A stretch of DNA of 35,896 nt from Alphaproteobacteria bacterium (lineage in GTDB: Bacteria > Pseudomonadota > Alphaproteobacteria > UBA9219). The translations under genes were made by a program, and so were the position numbers. Below are positions 14,895 to 23,778 of this stretch, one piece after another; positions within the stretch are counted from its first letter, which is position 1, and each line of letters starts with the position of its first letter. Under the pieces are notes generated by a model. That model saw nothing but the letters and a program-made list of their open reading frames with translations. It was not told the origin of the DNA and searched no databases. The stretch covers positions 1-35,896 of the forward strand of contig JARLJD010000195.1 in the NCBI GenBank assembly GCA_031291395.1, in the 5' to 3' direction.

Positions 14895-15692
14895 TTATGA
14901 CTTTGTCGGATCCACCAAAGACCATTGCTCCCACAGCGTTGAACCGCCATCGATAACCAGCCCTTGGCCCGTGATAAAAGATGATTCCGAGGAACATAAA
15001 AAAGATACGGCATTAGCGACGTCATCGGACGTGCCGACACGACGCAGAGGAATATGATCGACGGCTTTTTGCCGGTAAAGTTCATTGTCGTCCGCCTCAA
15101 AACGGTCGCGATGTTCGTCTTTGACAATGAACCCGGGTATGATGGCGTTCACGCGGATGCCGTGCGCGCCAGCAAGAGCGGCCAGATAGCGCGTCATGTG
15201 GCGAAGCCCCGCTTTCGCGATGTGATAACTTGGCGAAAGATCCCCCGTTATAAAATCACCGGCTATCGAGCCGATGTTGATAACGACGCCGCCGATTTTT
15301 TGCGCGATCATATGATGAATGGCGCGCTGGCTCAAGAAGTAGGGCGCTTTCAGGACGGTGGTAAAAGTCAGATCCCAATTGCTTTCGTCCTCATCCAGCA
15401 TATCGCGGCGCGAGCCTGCGCGCGCGTTGTTCACGACGACATCAAGACGCTTGGCCACGGCAAGAACTTCATCGACCATAGCCGCGCCGCCCATGGGGGC
15501 GGCAAGATCGCCGATGACGGGATGGGCGATGTATCCTTGCTTGGTCAGGGTATCGACGGCGCGCGTTAAAGCATCTTTATCTTTATCGCCGCAATAAACG
15601 TGCATGCCGTCGCGCGCCAAACGCTGCGCAATATTGAAACCTATGCCGCGTGCGGCGCCGGAAACGAAAGCGATCTTAGCGGACATGGGCAT
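14895..15692 (-). CDS. Short-chain dehydrogenase/reductase
   Basis: This 265-residue classical SDR has the cofactor motif SGAARGIG (about residues 10-17), NNARAG in place of the usual NNAG, and catalytic Ser in NIGSIAG. The catalytic pair is Y-x-x-x-K in YHIAK. The family-typical PGFI turn and the C-terminal ITGQGLVIDGG are present. Two in-frame ATGs are close together (15692 and 15686). The start overlaps the end of the upstream gene by 17 bases, which indicates coupling. The substrate is unknown; context suggests a sugar or sugar-derived polyol. Confidence 0.88.
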   Translation of the reverse strand: MPMSAKIAFVSGAARGIGFNIAQRLARDGMHVYCGDKDKDALTRAVDTLTKQGYIAHPVIGDLAAPMGGAAMVDEVLAVAKRLDVVVNNARAGSRRDMLDEDESNWDLTFTTVLKAPYFLSQRAIHHMIAQKIGGVVINIGSIAGDFITGDLSPSYHIAKAGLRHMTRYLAALAGAHGIRVNAIIPGFIVKDEHRDRFEADDNELYRQKAVDHIPLRRVGTSDDVANAVSFLCSSESSFITGQGLVIDGGSTLWEQWSLVDPTKS

Positions 15693-16560
15693 GCCGTAAC
15701 GGTGCGTGAGTTGAGAGGATTATGTCTATGGCTGATTCAAGAAGCGCCAGAGTTTCATGCTCCCGCCATATCTGTTGCCATGGATAGGAAAAATTATAAT
15801 TATTTCGATCCCCCAGTTCCCGATTCATTTCCGTTTTATGATGGGCGGGATTTTTAAAAAGGACATAGGGCGTATTGGAAAAAATCGCAAAATTGGCTGG
15901 CCCGCTTTGCATGCCTAGAAATCCCCGCGCTGCGCTAATCAGCGCGAGATGTACCGCGAGTTCTGGCGCGTGTTGACTCACGATAATAACGTTCTCCATT
16001 TTCTTCAGAATGTCCGGCACATCGTCATGCCCGATCAGAAAAAAAGCCGCATCGCGCCTGTTTTTTATAAAATCGGCCCAAACCCCCATTGCTGCGTTGC
16101 TTTCGCCGCCCATCTGGTTTTTAAGATGAACAGTGATCGGCGCGCGATCCGCCGCGTAACGACTTATGATGTTCTGGGCGAGAGCTTTGGCGGTTTGGCT
16201 CATCTGCAGATAAGGCCGCGCGCCGGTGAGTAAAAACCTTTCCTGCAAACGCAAGGTCGTATCGATATTATGGCATGCGATGACAGACTCATCGGACGAC
16301 GGCCAAACCTGTTTTTGCAGGCGCGCCTGCCGGAATTGGGCGTATTTATGTATCGAAGCCACGCCCCGGACCTCCTGCAGGGTTTTTTCCAAAACAAGGG
16401 GAAAAGCCCGGCCTTCCTCAATGACGATAAGATCGATGAAAGATTCAGCGCCGCCCTGCATTTTGGCTTCCGCCAGCAACATAGCGCCATTGCCGAGCGA
16501 CGGCGCATCATGCCCAAGATGCCAAACAGCGCTGATCGTACTGGAAGGTTCAGCGGCCAT
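15676..16560 (-). CDS. Putative glycosyltransferase-like protein (GT-B / GT9-like C-terminus)
   Basis: This 294-residue protein has no signal peptide. Its C-terminal half shows a Rossmann-like pattern: ITVHLKN, then a helix, AAFFLIGHDD and NVIIVSQHAPELAVHL. The segment GFLGMQSGPANFAIFSNTPY follows. It resembles the nucleotide-sugar-binding SGPxHxA loop and small-residue pattern of ADP-heptose-type (GT9) glycosyltransferases. The match is partial and the N-terminal half is not recognised. A Tyr/Phe-rich segment follows. Its place between transketolase and SDR genes supports a role in assembling the same glycan. It could instead be a non-catalytic or different GT-B enzyme. Confidence 0.6.
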   Translation of the reverse strand: MAAEPSSTISAVWHLGHDAPSLGNGAMLLAEAKMQGGAESFIDLIVIEEGRAFPLVLEKTLQEVRGVASIHKYAQFRQARLQKQVWPSSDESVIACHNIDTTLRLQERFLLTGARPYLQMSQTAKALAQNIISRYAADRAPITVHLKNQMGGESNAAMGVWADFIKNRRDAAFFLIGHDDVPDILKKMENVIIVSQHAPELAVHLALISAARGFLGMQSGPANFAIFSNTPYVLFKNPAHHKTEMNRELGDRNNYNFSYPWQQIWREHETLALLESAIDIILSTHAPLRHAHVR

Positions 16561-16575
16561 GATTATCCTTAATCC

Positions 16576-17493
16576 CTATTTGGTCAAGACAGCGGTCACC
16601 ACGGCCTCGGGCGTGAGCCCAACAGATTCGCACAGATCGTCATAACTGCCATAATTCCTGACAAAGACATCCGGAATGGCCAAGGAATGAAAACGCAAAT
16701 CCGGAATTTCGTATATATGGCGCAGCACATCATCGCCAAATCCGCCGGACCGCATATGTTCTTCCAGAACAACGACCTTGCGTGTTTTGAGGGCGCTGGC
16801 GCGAATGGGTTCAATGTCGATGGGACGCACGGTATGAATATACAAAATATCCGCCGTAAGATTTTTATCGGCCAGCAATTCTTGCGCCCGCATAGCCGTG
16901 CGCAACTGCGACCCAACGGCCACCAACGTTACGTCCGATCCATCGGCAATCTTGGCCGCCTTGCCGAATATGATATCGCTGGCGCGAAATTCTACGCCAT
17001 GATTCTGGCCGCACAGCCTTGAAACGGTCAGATGGCTGTTGCGATAGGTTTGTAGAAATAGCGCATCAAATTCGGCAGCGCTGGCCGGCGTGCAAATCTC
17101 GCTTCCCTGCAATGTTTTCAGCAGGGCAAAGTCGTCATAGCAATGATGCGTGCAGCCAAGATACGAATAATCGAAAGCCGCGCCAACCGAGACGACATTG
17201 CCATGCAGCTGATGATAACAAAAATCAAGCTTCAGCTGCTCGAATGAGCGCTCGATAAGAAAAGGAGCGATGGTGTGAAGAACAGGGTACAGGCCGACAG
17301 ACGACATGCCAGCGCCCAGACTCATCATCGTCGGCTCAAGAATGCCGATATTGTAATAGCGATCCGGAAAAGCGGCGGCGAATGGCTGTAAAATCCCATG
17401 ACTGATATCGCCGACGATAACGACCAAGTCCGTGTCTCTCTGGCCAACGGCCAACATCGTATCTGCAAATTGCTGGCGAATGGATTTGCTCAT
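16576..17493 (-). CDS. Split transketolase, C-terminal (pyrimidine-binding) subunit
   Basis: The product has 305 residues and covers the second and third domains of transketolase. The N-terminal part binds the thiamine aminopyrimidine, and its activating glutamate is probably the Glu in NIGILEPTMM. The C-terminal domain begins near DVTLVAVGSQL and includes VRPIDIEPI. Together with the adjacent N-terminal subunit (overlap of four bases) it would make a complete enzyme of about 570 residues. Split transketolases commonly occur in secondary and surface-sugar loci, where they transfer two-carbon ketol units to sugars other than those of the pentose phosphate pathway. Confidence 0.9.
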   Translation of the reverse strand: MSKSIRQQFADTMLAVGQRDTDLVVIVGDISHGILQPFAAAFPDRYYNIGILEPTMMSLGAGMSSVGLYPVLHTIAPFLIERSFEQLKLDFCYHQLHGNVVSVGAAFDYSYLGCTHHCYDDFALLKTLQGSEICTPASAAEFDALFLQTYRNSHLTVSRLCGQNHGVEFRASDIIFGKAAKIADGSDVTLVAVGSQLRTAMRAQELLADKNLTADILYIHTVRPIDIEPIRASALKTRKVVVLEEHMRSGGFGDDVLRHIYEIPDLRFHSLAIPDVFVRNYGSYDDLCESVGLTPEAVVTAVLTK

Positions 17494-18290
17494 GCCAAGG
17501 CCTCCATAAGCTGCTTATGCTCATTCGCATCCGGGATGCGGTGATGCCATTTGCCATGGCCTTCGATCATCGGGATGCCAAAACCTTTGATGGTTTTGGC
17601 AACAATGACATGCGGGATGCCGTCATTGACAAAGGCAACGTTGGCGATCGCCGCCTGAATTTCTTTTTCATTGTGGCCGTCAACGACCTGAACATTCCAT
17701 CCGAACGCCGCCCATTTAGCTGGCATATCGTCAAAAGGCATTAGCTGCATGGCCGATTGGTTCCAATCGACGATGACGCAAAGATTACCCAGCTTGCGGT
17801 TGCGGGCGATATTGGCTGCTTCCCATACAGTGCCTTCATGGCATTCACCGTCGCCGACCAGAACGAAAATCCGGTTTCTCTTGTTCTGGATGCGAAGACC
17901 AAGATGAATGCCCAAAGCAAAACTCAAACCGTGTCCAAGCGAACCCGTCGATGCCTCCACGCCCGGGACTTTCGTCCGGTCGGGATGCTCGCCGAGAATG
18001 CCGCCTTTTTTGCAAAACAGACGGACATCATTATCGGTAATAAAATGATGACGATGCAAATTAACATAAAGGGCGAGACAGCCATGGCCTTTGGAAAGAA
18101 TAAAATAATCCCGCTCGTCCCATAACGGATCCTTGGCGTCAAACTTTAAAACATCACGATACAAAACAATAATGATGTCGAGGATTGAAAAAGCGCTAGG
18201 GATATGCCCGTTTTGTCCGGACACGCACATATCGACGATCTGCCGGCGAAGGTCTTTATTAGGAACATGGTCGCGCTGTAGCATTGTCAT
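17490..18290 (-). CDS. Split transketolase, N-terminal (thiamine-diphosphate-binding) subunit
   Basis: This 266-residue protein carries the thiamine diphosphate motif beginning GDGECHEGTVWEAANIA and ending in DWNQ, with the usual GDG-x(~25)-N spacing. SKGHGCLALY and TGSLGHGLSFALG are typical transketolase N-domain segments. It lacks the other domains, which are supplied by the following gene. Four-base overlaps link it to the SDR upstream and the partner subunit downstream, so the three genes are translationally coupled. The cofactor is Mg2+/ThDP and the site is cytoplasmic. The substrate is not predicted. Confidence 0.92.
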   Translation of the reverse strand: MTMLQRDHVPNKDLRRQIVDMCVSGQNGHIPSAFSILDIIIVLYRDVLKFDAKDPLWDERDYFILSKGHGCLALYVNLHRHHFITDNDVRLFCKKGGILGEHPDRTKVPGVEASTGSLGHGLSFALGIHLGLRIQNKRNRIFVLVGDGECHEGTVWEAANIARNRKLGNLCVIVDWNQSAMQLMPFDDMPAKWAAFGWNVQVVDGHNEKEIQAAIANVAFVNDGIPHVIVAKTIKGFGIPMIEGHGKWHHRIPDANEHKQLMEALA

Positions 18291-19060
18291 TGTCCGAAAT
18301 ACCCTCTGCCTTGCCCGCCATCAATGGGCACGATGCTGCCTGTATTAAAGGATGCGAGATCCGAACACAAATAGGCAACGCAGTTGCCGATTTCTTCCGG
18401 CCTGCCAAAGCGGCCAATGCGCTGGCGTTCCGTCAGATATTTTTTTACATGTTCCGGCCGTTCGTGTGATGCGATATCCCAATAGCCTTTTTCGGTAAAC
18501 ACAGCGCCCGGCAAAACCGCCGTTAAAACGACACCGTCGGGCGCGACAACGCCGCCCATGCTGCGTGTATAGGCTGTCAAAGCGGCTTTCATCGCGCAAT
18601 AAGGAACGGGGCCGTGATTTTCCATCGCCGATATGGATGACACATGGCACACACGGCCCCATTTGCGCTGGCGCATGCCGGGCAGGAAGTAGCCGTTCAA
18701 TTCAACCGCGATTTCAAAATTAAAGCGATAGACAGCGCGCCACTGGTCGGTGGAGCAAAAGGGATCGCTTATATCCAGCGTGCCGCCGACGTTATGAACA
18801 ACAATGTCCAGATCACCAAAATCCTGAAGTCTGTCCATCAACTGCGCTGGTGCGCCTTCCGGCATCAGATCCAAAGCCAGAGCGCGATGCCCTGCCTTGG
18901 TTCCGCCGATAGATTCCACCAGATTCTCAACATCGGCCTGCGTACGCGCGACGGCGGCAATGATCGCCCCTTCCCGTGCGAGAGATGTCGCGATCGCTCG
19001 CCCGAGTCCGCGTCCGGCGCCGGTCACAAGCGCTTTTCTGCCTTTTATATTCAAATCCAT
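18287..19060 (-). CDS. Short-chain dehydrogenase/reductase
   Basis: This 257-residue classical SDR has TGAGRGLG at the cofactor site (about 14-21), HNVGG in place of NNAG, catalytic Ser in HVSSISA, and YCAMK (Tyr-x-x-x-Lys). The C-terminal end contains FNTGSIVPIDGG. It is fused into the run by a four-base overlap with the split transketolase, so it probably reduces or oxidises the transketolase product or substrate. The upstream gap to the FkbM gene is 49 bases. Confidence 0.88.
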   Translation of the reverse strand: MDLNIKGRKALVTGAGRGLGRAIATSLAREGAIIAAVARTQADVENLVESIGGTKAGHRALALDLMPEGAPAQLMDRLQDFGDLDIVVHNVGGTLDISDPFCSTDQWRAVYRFNFEIAVELNGYFLPGMRQRKWGRVCHVSSISAMENHGPVPYCAMKAALTAYTRSMGGVVAPDGVVLTAVLPGAVFTEKGYWDIASHERPEHVKKYLTERQRIGRFGRPEEIGNCVAYLCSDLASFNTGSIVPIDGGQGRGYFGQ

Positions 19061-19109
19061 GCAGTGTCCGTGGGGATTAGGTTTTACAGAGTTTCAACGA
19101 TTGCTGGAT

Positions 19110-19976
19110 TCATCGCGACCACGGCATTGTATCTTTACAAGTTAAAAACGCACTTCCTTCGCGATAGCTTGTGGGCAGATCGTCCAGCTTGTGCGCCCGC
19201 GCCCAGCCCTTTTTTTGAGAAAAGATATGCACGGGCCCTTCCTGAAAATTTTCAAACAGGGCTTTAGCGTTTTCCGGTGTGCCAATCTCGACCATAACGT
19301 CTAAATGCGCCCATCGTTCCATAGGAATTCCGTTCAAAATAACCACCTCATGGCCTTCGGCGTCAATTTTGGCCAATGTTACGTCATCAAGGACATTTTT
19401 AATATCAAACACGTCGACGTCGAAACGCTCCAAGTCGCCATAGGGGTTAGCCTTGGCTCCGCTTAAATGGCTGCCTGTTGTATTGCCCAGAACACGCGTG
19501 AATTCCATGCGGCCTGCGCTGGCGGATATGGCCGCTTGGTGCGCAATGCAAGATTTTTCTGCGCCGTTGAGTTTAAGGTTGTCCTGCAATTTTTGATAAT
19601 GAATAGGGTCGGGTTCATAAGACACGACAGAATAACCGCACTGCGCCAGAACAAGGCTATGCAGCCCTAGGTTGGCGCCAATATCGATCGCTTTTTTGTA
19701 ACGATTGCGATTGCGCATATAAAAAGAAAAAATAATTAACTCGTCCAGCCCAAACATATCGAGCGTATCTATAGAACCAAGTTTTTGATAGGGAAAAGTG
19801 ATCTCGCCAATGCCATCAAGCACAACTGGTCTTTGCCCAATAAAAGCATCCTTAAGATTTGAAAAATGATCTTTGGTTATGGGATCCAGAAATTTATAAA
19901 AAACCGACGAACGAGCATGCTCGGCATGATGATCGGCCAAGAAGTCGAAAAGATGATGAAGGGTTACTAAGGACAT
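19110..19976 (-). CDS. FkbM-family methyltransferase
   Basis: This 288-residue protein has a SAM-binding motif (KAIDIGANLGLHSLVLAQ, about 95-112) followed by SYEPDPIHYQKLQDNLKLNG. It also has the family-typical LAKIDAEGHEVVILNGI segment. FkbM proteins O-methylate sugars or polyketides and are frequent in lipopolysaccharide and capsule loci. The N-terminal 80 residues are not recognised. It is followed after 49 bases by an SDR. Expected role: methyl-capping of a surface glycan residue (inferred). Confidence 0.88.
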   Translation of the reverse strand: MSLVTLHHLFDFLADHHAEHARSSVFYKFLDPITKDHFSNLKDAFIGQRPVVLDGIGEITFPYQKLGSIDTLDMFGLDELIIFSFYMRNRNRYKKAIDIGANLGLHSLVLAQCGYSVVSYEPDPIHYQKLQDNLKLNGAEKSCIAHQAAISASAGRMEFTRVLGNTTGSHLSGAKANPYGDLERFDVDVFDIKNVLDDVTLAKIDAEGHEVVILNGIPMERWAHLDVMVEIGTPENAKALFENFQEGPVHIFSQKKGWARAHKLDDLPTSYREGSAFLTCKDTMPWSR

Positions 19977-20053
19977 AGCCGCGTCATTTGCTAGAGGAAG
20001 GAGGATAAGACGAACATAAAATCATTCTTTAGTAAACTTCTCAATAGAATCAA

Positions 20054-21700
20054 TCATCCAGACATCGCCGCCGGAACAGCCGCGCCGATCCTTTCATAAA
20101 ACCGAATGAGGCGATGAATGTGATGATCGATGAAAAAGGAAGGGGGTATGGAGGAAACGGTTTTCGATCGGCGTACAACCTCTTTTAACCGCTCAATGCC
20201 GCCGGGCGCAAGAACATCCTGTGTGTCGAGCCAATAGCCGTAACGGCGCGCAATAAAACGGCTCATTTTCAGTTCCGGCGTGCCCAGCACGACAAGGCCG
20301 GATGTCAGAAAATCGGCTACGCGACCAGATAATCCCGCGCTAAAATAATGTTGGGTATAATAGGGCGGCGCACCTTTTATTTCGGGATCAACGTTTAAAA
20401 TGAGGCCGCAGTCATAATCGCGTTGCCGTTCCTGCAAAATATCAGGTGGTACGCATGTGTGGACTTTGACTTGTGTCCGCGTGTTGCTCAAGTCCAACAG
20501 ATTGCGATGCGCATCTTCCACCTGCGTCTGAGTTAAATGCCGTTTGTCGGGCGTAACGAAAATATCGATGTTAATGCCAGCTTCGACCAGAGGACGGAAT
20601 ATACCCTCGACTTTTTTTAAGGTTCCCTCAGGATCCTGGATATAGCCGGTGGAAATAAGGCGAAGCGCGTCATCTTGCGGGCGCGGATGCGGCCGCAGCG
20701 ATTCCTCGACATAGTGAGGAAACCAGATCATATTTTTGTTTGGCTCCCACTTGTTGATGCGGGCGGCAGCTCGATATTGAAGATCCTGACAACATACGCC
20801 GTCGGATTCATTTAGGGCTTGCGTTTGCCAATCGCCTATATAGCCGCGCGAATTCCACGCGTTGCCAGGGACAAGGCCGGGAAATATATCCTGATAATCA
20901 AAAATGACCGGCCCCGGCTTGCCACGAACAAATACAATAGCGGTCAAGTCAATGGCCGAAGAAAAAACATGAAAGGCCGCTGGTCTGAAAGTCGTTGCCA
21001 GACGCAACGCGTCCCATGCGTCCTTGTAGGGCACGGCATGAAAGCCGATATCGGTTATTAAAAAATTAGGCTCGTTCTGATACAGAAAGATGACGTCTTT
21101 CCCCGCTTTTTTCAACGCGCGCGCTATTTTAAGCGCGCGCGCACGAAACGTCTCGCATACCATGATAATTTGCTTCGTATCGCGGTTGCGATCCATGCGC
21201 GCTCTTTGGGCAAGAACCATAATCTCCCGCTCCTCCGGATTTTGAGGTTCTGCGCGGCGTATATGCCGACTGTGCGCGGCGATGTGCTGGCGCAGTTGGG
21301 TCGCCGCAGGAAAGTCCGGCTGTAAAGACAAGGCTTCTTCATTCAACAATTCGGCCTTAAGCATCTGGCCTTCATTAGAAAAAAGGAGGCTGTGTTGATA
21401 CAAAACCAGCGCCAGTGATTTGTTCAGCTCTGGGAAAGCGGGGCGCAGCGTTTGAATGTCGCGCAAGGCCGACAACGCCTCCGCGTAACGCGCCGTCTGA
21501 AACAGCGCTACGGCTTGCTGATACAGACAGTTTGTCAGGGCGTCGATGACGTCAGGAAAGTCCGGACATGATTCCACAATCTGGCGCAAGAAAAGCTCGG
21601 CCGTATCAACGTGGCCCTGCTGCTGCATACGGATTTTTTCCAGCAGCGCCAAAGCCAGCGCCCGCTCCATCACAGGAGGATTGTCTTCAGCAAGGGACAT
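20054..21700 (-). CDS. TPR-glycosyltransferase fusion
   Basis: The product has 548 residues. Residues about 10-155 contain tetratricopeptide-like repeats: VDTAELFLRQIVESCPDFPD, ARYAEALSALRDIQTLRPAF and LKAELLNEEALSLQPDFPAA. Residues about 170-540 look like a GT-B glycosyltransferase, with a Rossmann-like start (QIIMVCETFRARALKIARAL), an inter-domain region, and LRLISTGYIQDPEGTLKKVE. A GRVADFLTSGLVVLGTPEL segment resembles the donor-binding helix of GT4-type enzymes. TPRs could bind a partner protein or count repeat units. It is cytoplasmic with no signal peptide. Exact GT family is uncertain. Confidence 0.7.
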   Translation of the reverse strand: MSLAEDNPPVMERALALALLEKIRMQQQGHVDTAELFLRQIVESCPDFPDVIDALTNCLYQQAVALFQTARYAEALSALRDIQTLRPAFPELNKSLALVLYQHSLLFSNEGQMLKAELLNEEALSLQPDFPAATQLRQHIAAHSRHIRRAEPQNPEEREIMVLAQRARMDRNRDTKQIIMVCETFRARALKIARALKKAGKDVIFLYQNEPNFLITDIGFHAVPYKDAWDALRLATTFRPAAFHVFSSAIDLTAIVFVRGKPGPVIFDYQDIFPGLVPGNAWNSRGYIGDWQTQALNESDGVCCQDLQYRAAARINKWEPNKNMIWFPHYVEESLRPHPRPQDDALRLISTGYIQDPEGTLKKVEGIFRPLVEAGINIDIFVTPDKRHLTQTQVEDAHRNLLDLSNTRTQVKVHTCVPPDILQERQRDYDCGLILNVDPEIKGAPPYYTQHYFSAGLSGRVADFLTSGLVVLGTPELKMSRFIARRYGYWLDTQDVLAPGGIERLKEVVRRSKTVSSIPPSFFIDHHIHRLIRFYERIGAAVPAAMSG

Positions 21701-21730
21701 GGCAACAACAGCGAATAGTTATGAAGTGGA

Positions 21731-22690
21731 TTAACACGCGCGTCCGGCGTTAGCCACGGCTAACGTTTTGCGCATCCATGCAAGGTTGTTATGGCGTTCC
21801 TCGTTTTTTAATTCTCCCGTGCGGAATTTCTGGATCAATTCCTGCACGGCATCATCCACGGTTTTTTTCGGCCTAAATCCGGTTGCCAGCAACCGATCGG
21901 AATTAACGCGATAGGAACGGGGGTCGTTGGAAGGCTTGGTGACAATGGTCGCCGGAACGTGCTTGGTGATGAGCCGTGCGATTTCCAGAATCGAGAGATT
22001 TTCAAAGCCAGCATTGAAGATGCCCGTATGTTGCGGATGATCAAGAAAGAACAGATAAAGATCCGTAATATCGTCGATATGAATATTGGGACGCGTCTGA
22101 CTGCCGCCCAGCACTGTGATCTCGCCTTTGGTGAGAGCCTGCATCGTCAGCATATTGACGGCGACATCCAGCCGCATGCGTGGCGAATAACCGCAAACGG
22201 TGGCTGGCCGGATGATCTGTACCGCCATACGATCGGCATAACTCAGCAACACGCGTTCAGCGACCATTTTGGTTTTGTTATATTCAGAAATCGGTTTAAG
22301 CTCGAGATCTTCGGTGACTTTATCTTCGTCTTTAACCCCATAAACGCTCCCCGAGGAGGCATAGATAAAACGCGTGATTCCCTTGCGCGCCGCGCGGTCG
22401 GCAAGCTGCATCGTCGCAAGGCAACTGATTTCCCATGTTAATTGCGGATCGAGATCGCCGCAGGGATCGTTAGCTACGGAAGAGAGGTGAATAATCACAT
22501 CCAGAGCATCAAGGTTTATTTTCTCGATCTCTCGGACATCGCCTTCGATAATTGTCAGGTTGGAATGTGGTGTAAGGAAATTGCCAAACCACATAATGTC
22601 GAGAACGACAACTTCGTGCCCCGCTTGCAAAAGCTTCGGCACCAGAACCGAGCCTTTATAGCCGCATCCGCCCGTCACCAATATCCGCAT
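21731..22690 (-). CDS. NAD-dependent epimerase/dehydratase (extended SDR)
   Basis: This 319-residue protein has the extended-SDR cofactor motif TGGCGYKG at the N-terminus, VLDIMWFGN after beta-2, and HLSSVAND. The catalytic Ser is in YASSGSVYGVKD and the Tyr-x-x-x-Lys pair reads Y-N-K-T-K. RPNIHIDDITDLYL matches the sugar-nucleotide epimerase segment. Members convert NDP-sugars by 4-epimerisation or 4,6-dehydration. The N-terminal TGGCGYKGS variant is close to uncharacterised epimerases from LPS loci. GGGAGG precedes the ATG. It follows the E1 beta gene after 26 bases. Confidence 0.87.
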   Translation of the reverse strand: MRILVTGGCGYKGSVLVPKLLQAGHEVVVLDIMWFGNFLTPHSNLTIIEGDVREIEKINLDALDVIIHLSSVANDPCGDLDPQLTWEISCLATMQLADRAARKGITRFIYASSGSVYGVKDEDKVTEDLELKPISEYNKTKMVAERVLLSYADRMAVQIIRPATVCGYSPRMRLDVAVNMLTMQALTKGEITVLGGSQTRPNIHIDDITDLYLFFLDHPQHTGIFNAGFENLSILEIARLITKHVPATIVTKPSNDPRSYRVNSDRLLATGFRPKKTVDDAVQELIQKFRTGELKNEERHNNLAWMRKTLAVANAGRAC

Positions 22691-22716
22691 CTCAAACCTC
22701 CCTTTTCAAATCGGGC

Positions 22717-23778
22717 TTAAAAAGGCCCTGCAAACCATTGACCCGGCACATCATGATGCCCTTCTCTTTCCAATTCCGGGAAAGACCGTTCTTCTCCCTT
22801 GACCATTTTCCATGCCGCCGCAGCGATTTCGGGCGCGCCAAAATAAAATTCACGCGTCAACTCATAGGCGGTGGGTTCCGGCACATCGGGCATCGTCAGA
22901 TAAAGCGGCGCAGCTCTTAAATGCGAGAACAGATCAGAAGCCACGCGCGCCACAATCGTACCCGCAACCGAACCAAAAGCCGCCCCGGAATCGAGCGCAA
23001 GCAGTCTCCCCGTTTTTTTGACCGAGGTCAAAAGGGTCGGCCAATCGAGCGGTTTAATCGTGCGCAAATCGATCAATTCCGCCTGCACGCCTTCTTCCCT
23101 AAGCCTGCGTACGGCATGCAGCGCCTCGATCGTCAGATAGGAGGAGGCGACGATCGTGACATCGACGCCTTTCTCCATCACGCGGCATTCGGACAAAGGC
23201 ACGCGGAAATCAGGCGATTCCGGAACTTCGCCCATTTGCTGATGCAACCAGCGATGTTCAAGAAAGACGACAGGATTATTGTCATCGATGCTCGCGCGCA
23301 AAAGCCCTTTGGCATCCGCGGGCGAAGACGGCATCACGACTTTCAAGCCGGGAATATGCGCGAACCATGCTTGCAGATTTTGCGAATGCGTCGGCCCTTG
23401 GCCCCAACCGCGTCCGATGATCAAACGAATAGTCAGAGGAACAGAACGCTTGCCCCCAAACATATAGTGCCATTTAGCCGCGCTGTTAACGAGTTGATCC
23501 ATCGCCAGCAAAAAGAAATCGAGTCGCTGATGCACCATCACCGGACGCAATCCCCCTATGGCGGCGCCCACCCCAATGCCGGTCATAGCGTTTTCCGATA
23601 AGGGCATGTCGAACACGCGTTTGCCAAAACGTTCCTTCAAATCAACCGTCGTGCCGAAAATGCGTTTGGGATCATCGATGCCGAGTCCATAGCAAATAAC
23701 CTCGTCCGATGCCGCCATCGCTTGATGCAGACCTTCATTGATCGCTTGGGCGAAAGTTATTTCGACGGGACGCTTCAT
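22717..23778 (-). CDS. Thiamine-diphosphate dehydrogenase E1 component, beta subunit
   Basis: The predicted product has 353 residues. It resembles the beta subunit of pyruvate, acetoin or branched-chain 2-oxoacid dehydrogenase E1. Family segments are EITFAQAINEGLHQAMAASD near the start, FDMPLSENAMTGIGVGAAIG, and RGWGQGPTHSQNLQAWFAHI with the conserved His-Ser-Gln. VVMPSSPADAKGLL and LIDLRTIKPLDW follow. The longer frame that starts at 23949 overlaps the alpha gene. ATG 23778 gives a four-base ATGA overlap with the alpha subunit and is preferred. No E2 or E3 gene is present in the window. An acyl transfer or ligase use with a sugar acceptor is therefore possible (inference). Confidence 0.9.
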   Translation of the reverse strand: MKRPVEITFAQAINEGLHQAMAASDEVICYGLGIDDPKRIFGTTVDLKERFGKRVFDMPLSENAMTGIGVGAAIGGLRPVMVHQRLDFFLLAMDQLVNSAAKWHYMFGGKRSVPLTIRLIIGRGWGQGPTHSQNLQAWFAHIPGLKVVMPSSPADAKGLLRASIDDNNPVVFLEHRWLHQQMGEVPESPDFRVPLSECRVMEKGVDVTIVASSYLTIEALHAVRRLREEGVQAELIDLRTIKPLDWPTLLTSVKKTGRLLALDSGAAFGSVAGTIVARVASDLFSHLRAAPLYLTMPDVPEPTAYELTREFYFGAPEIAAAAWKMVKGEERSFPELEREGHHDVPGQWFAGPF

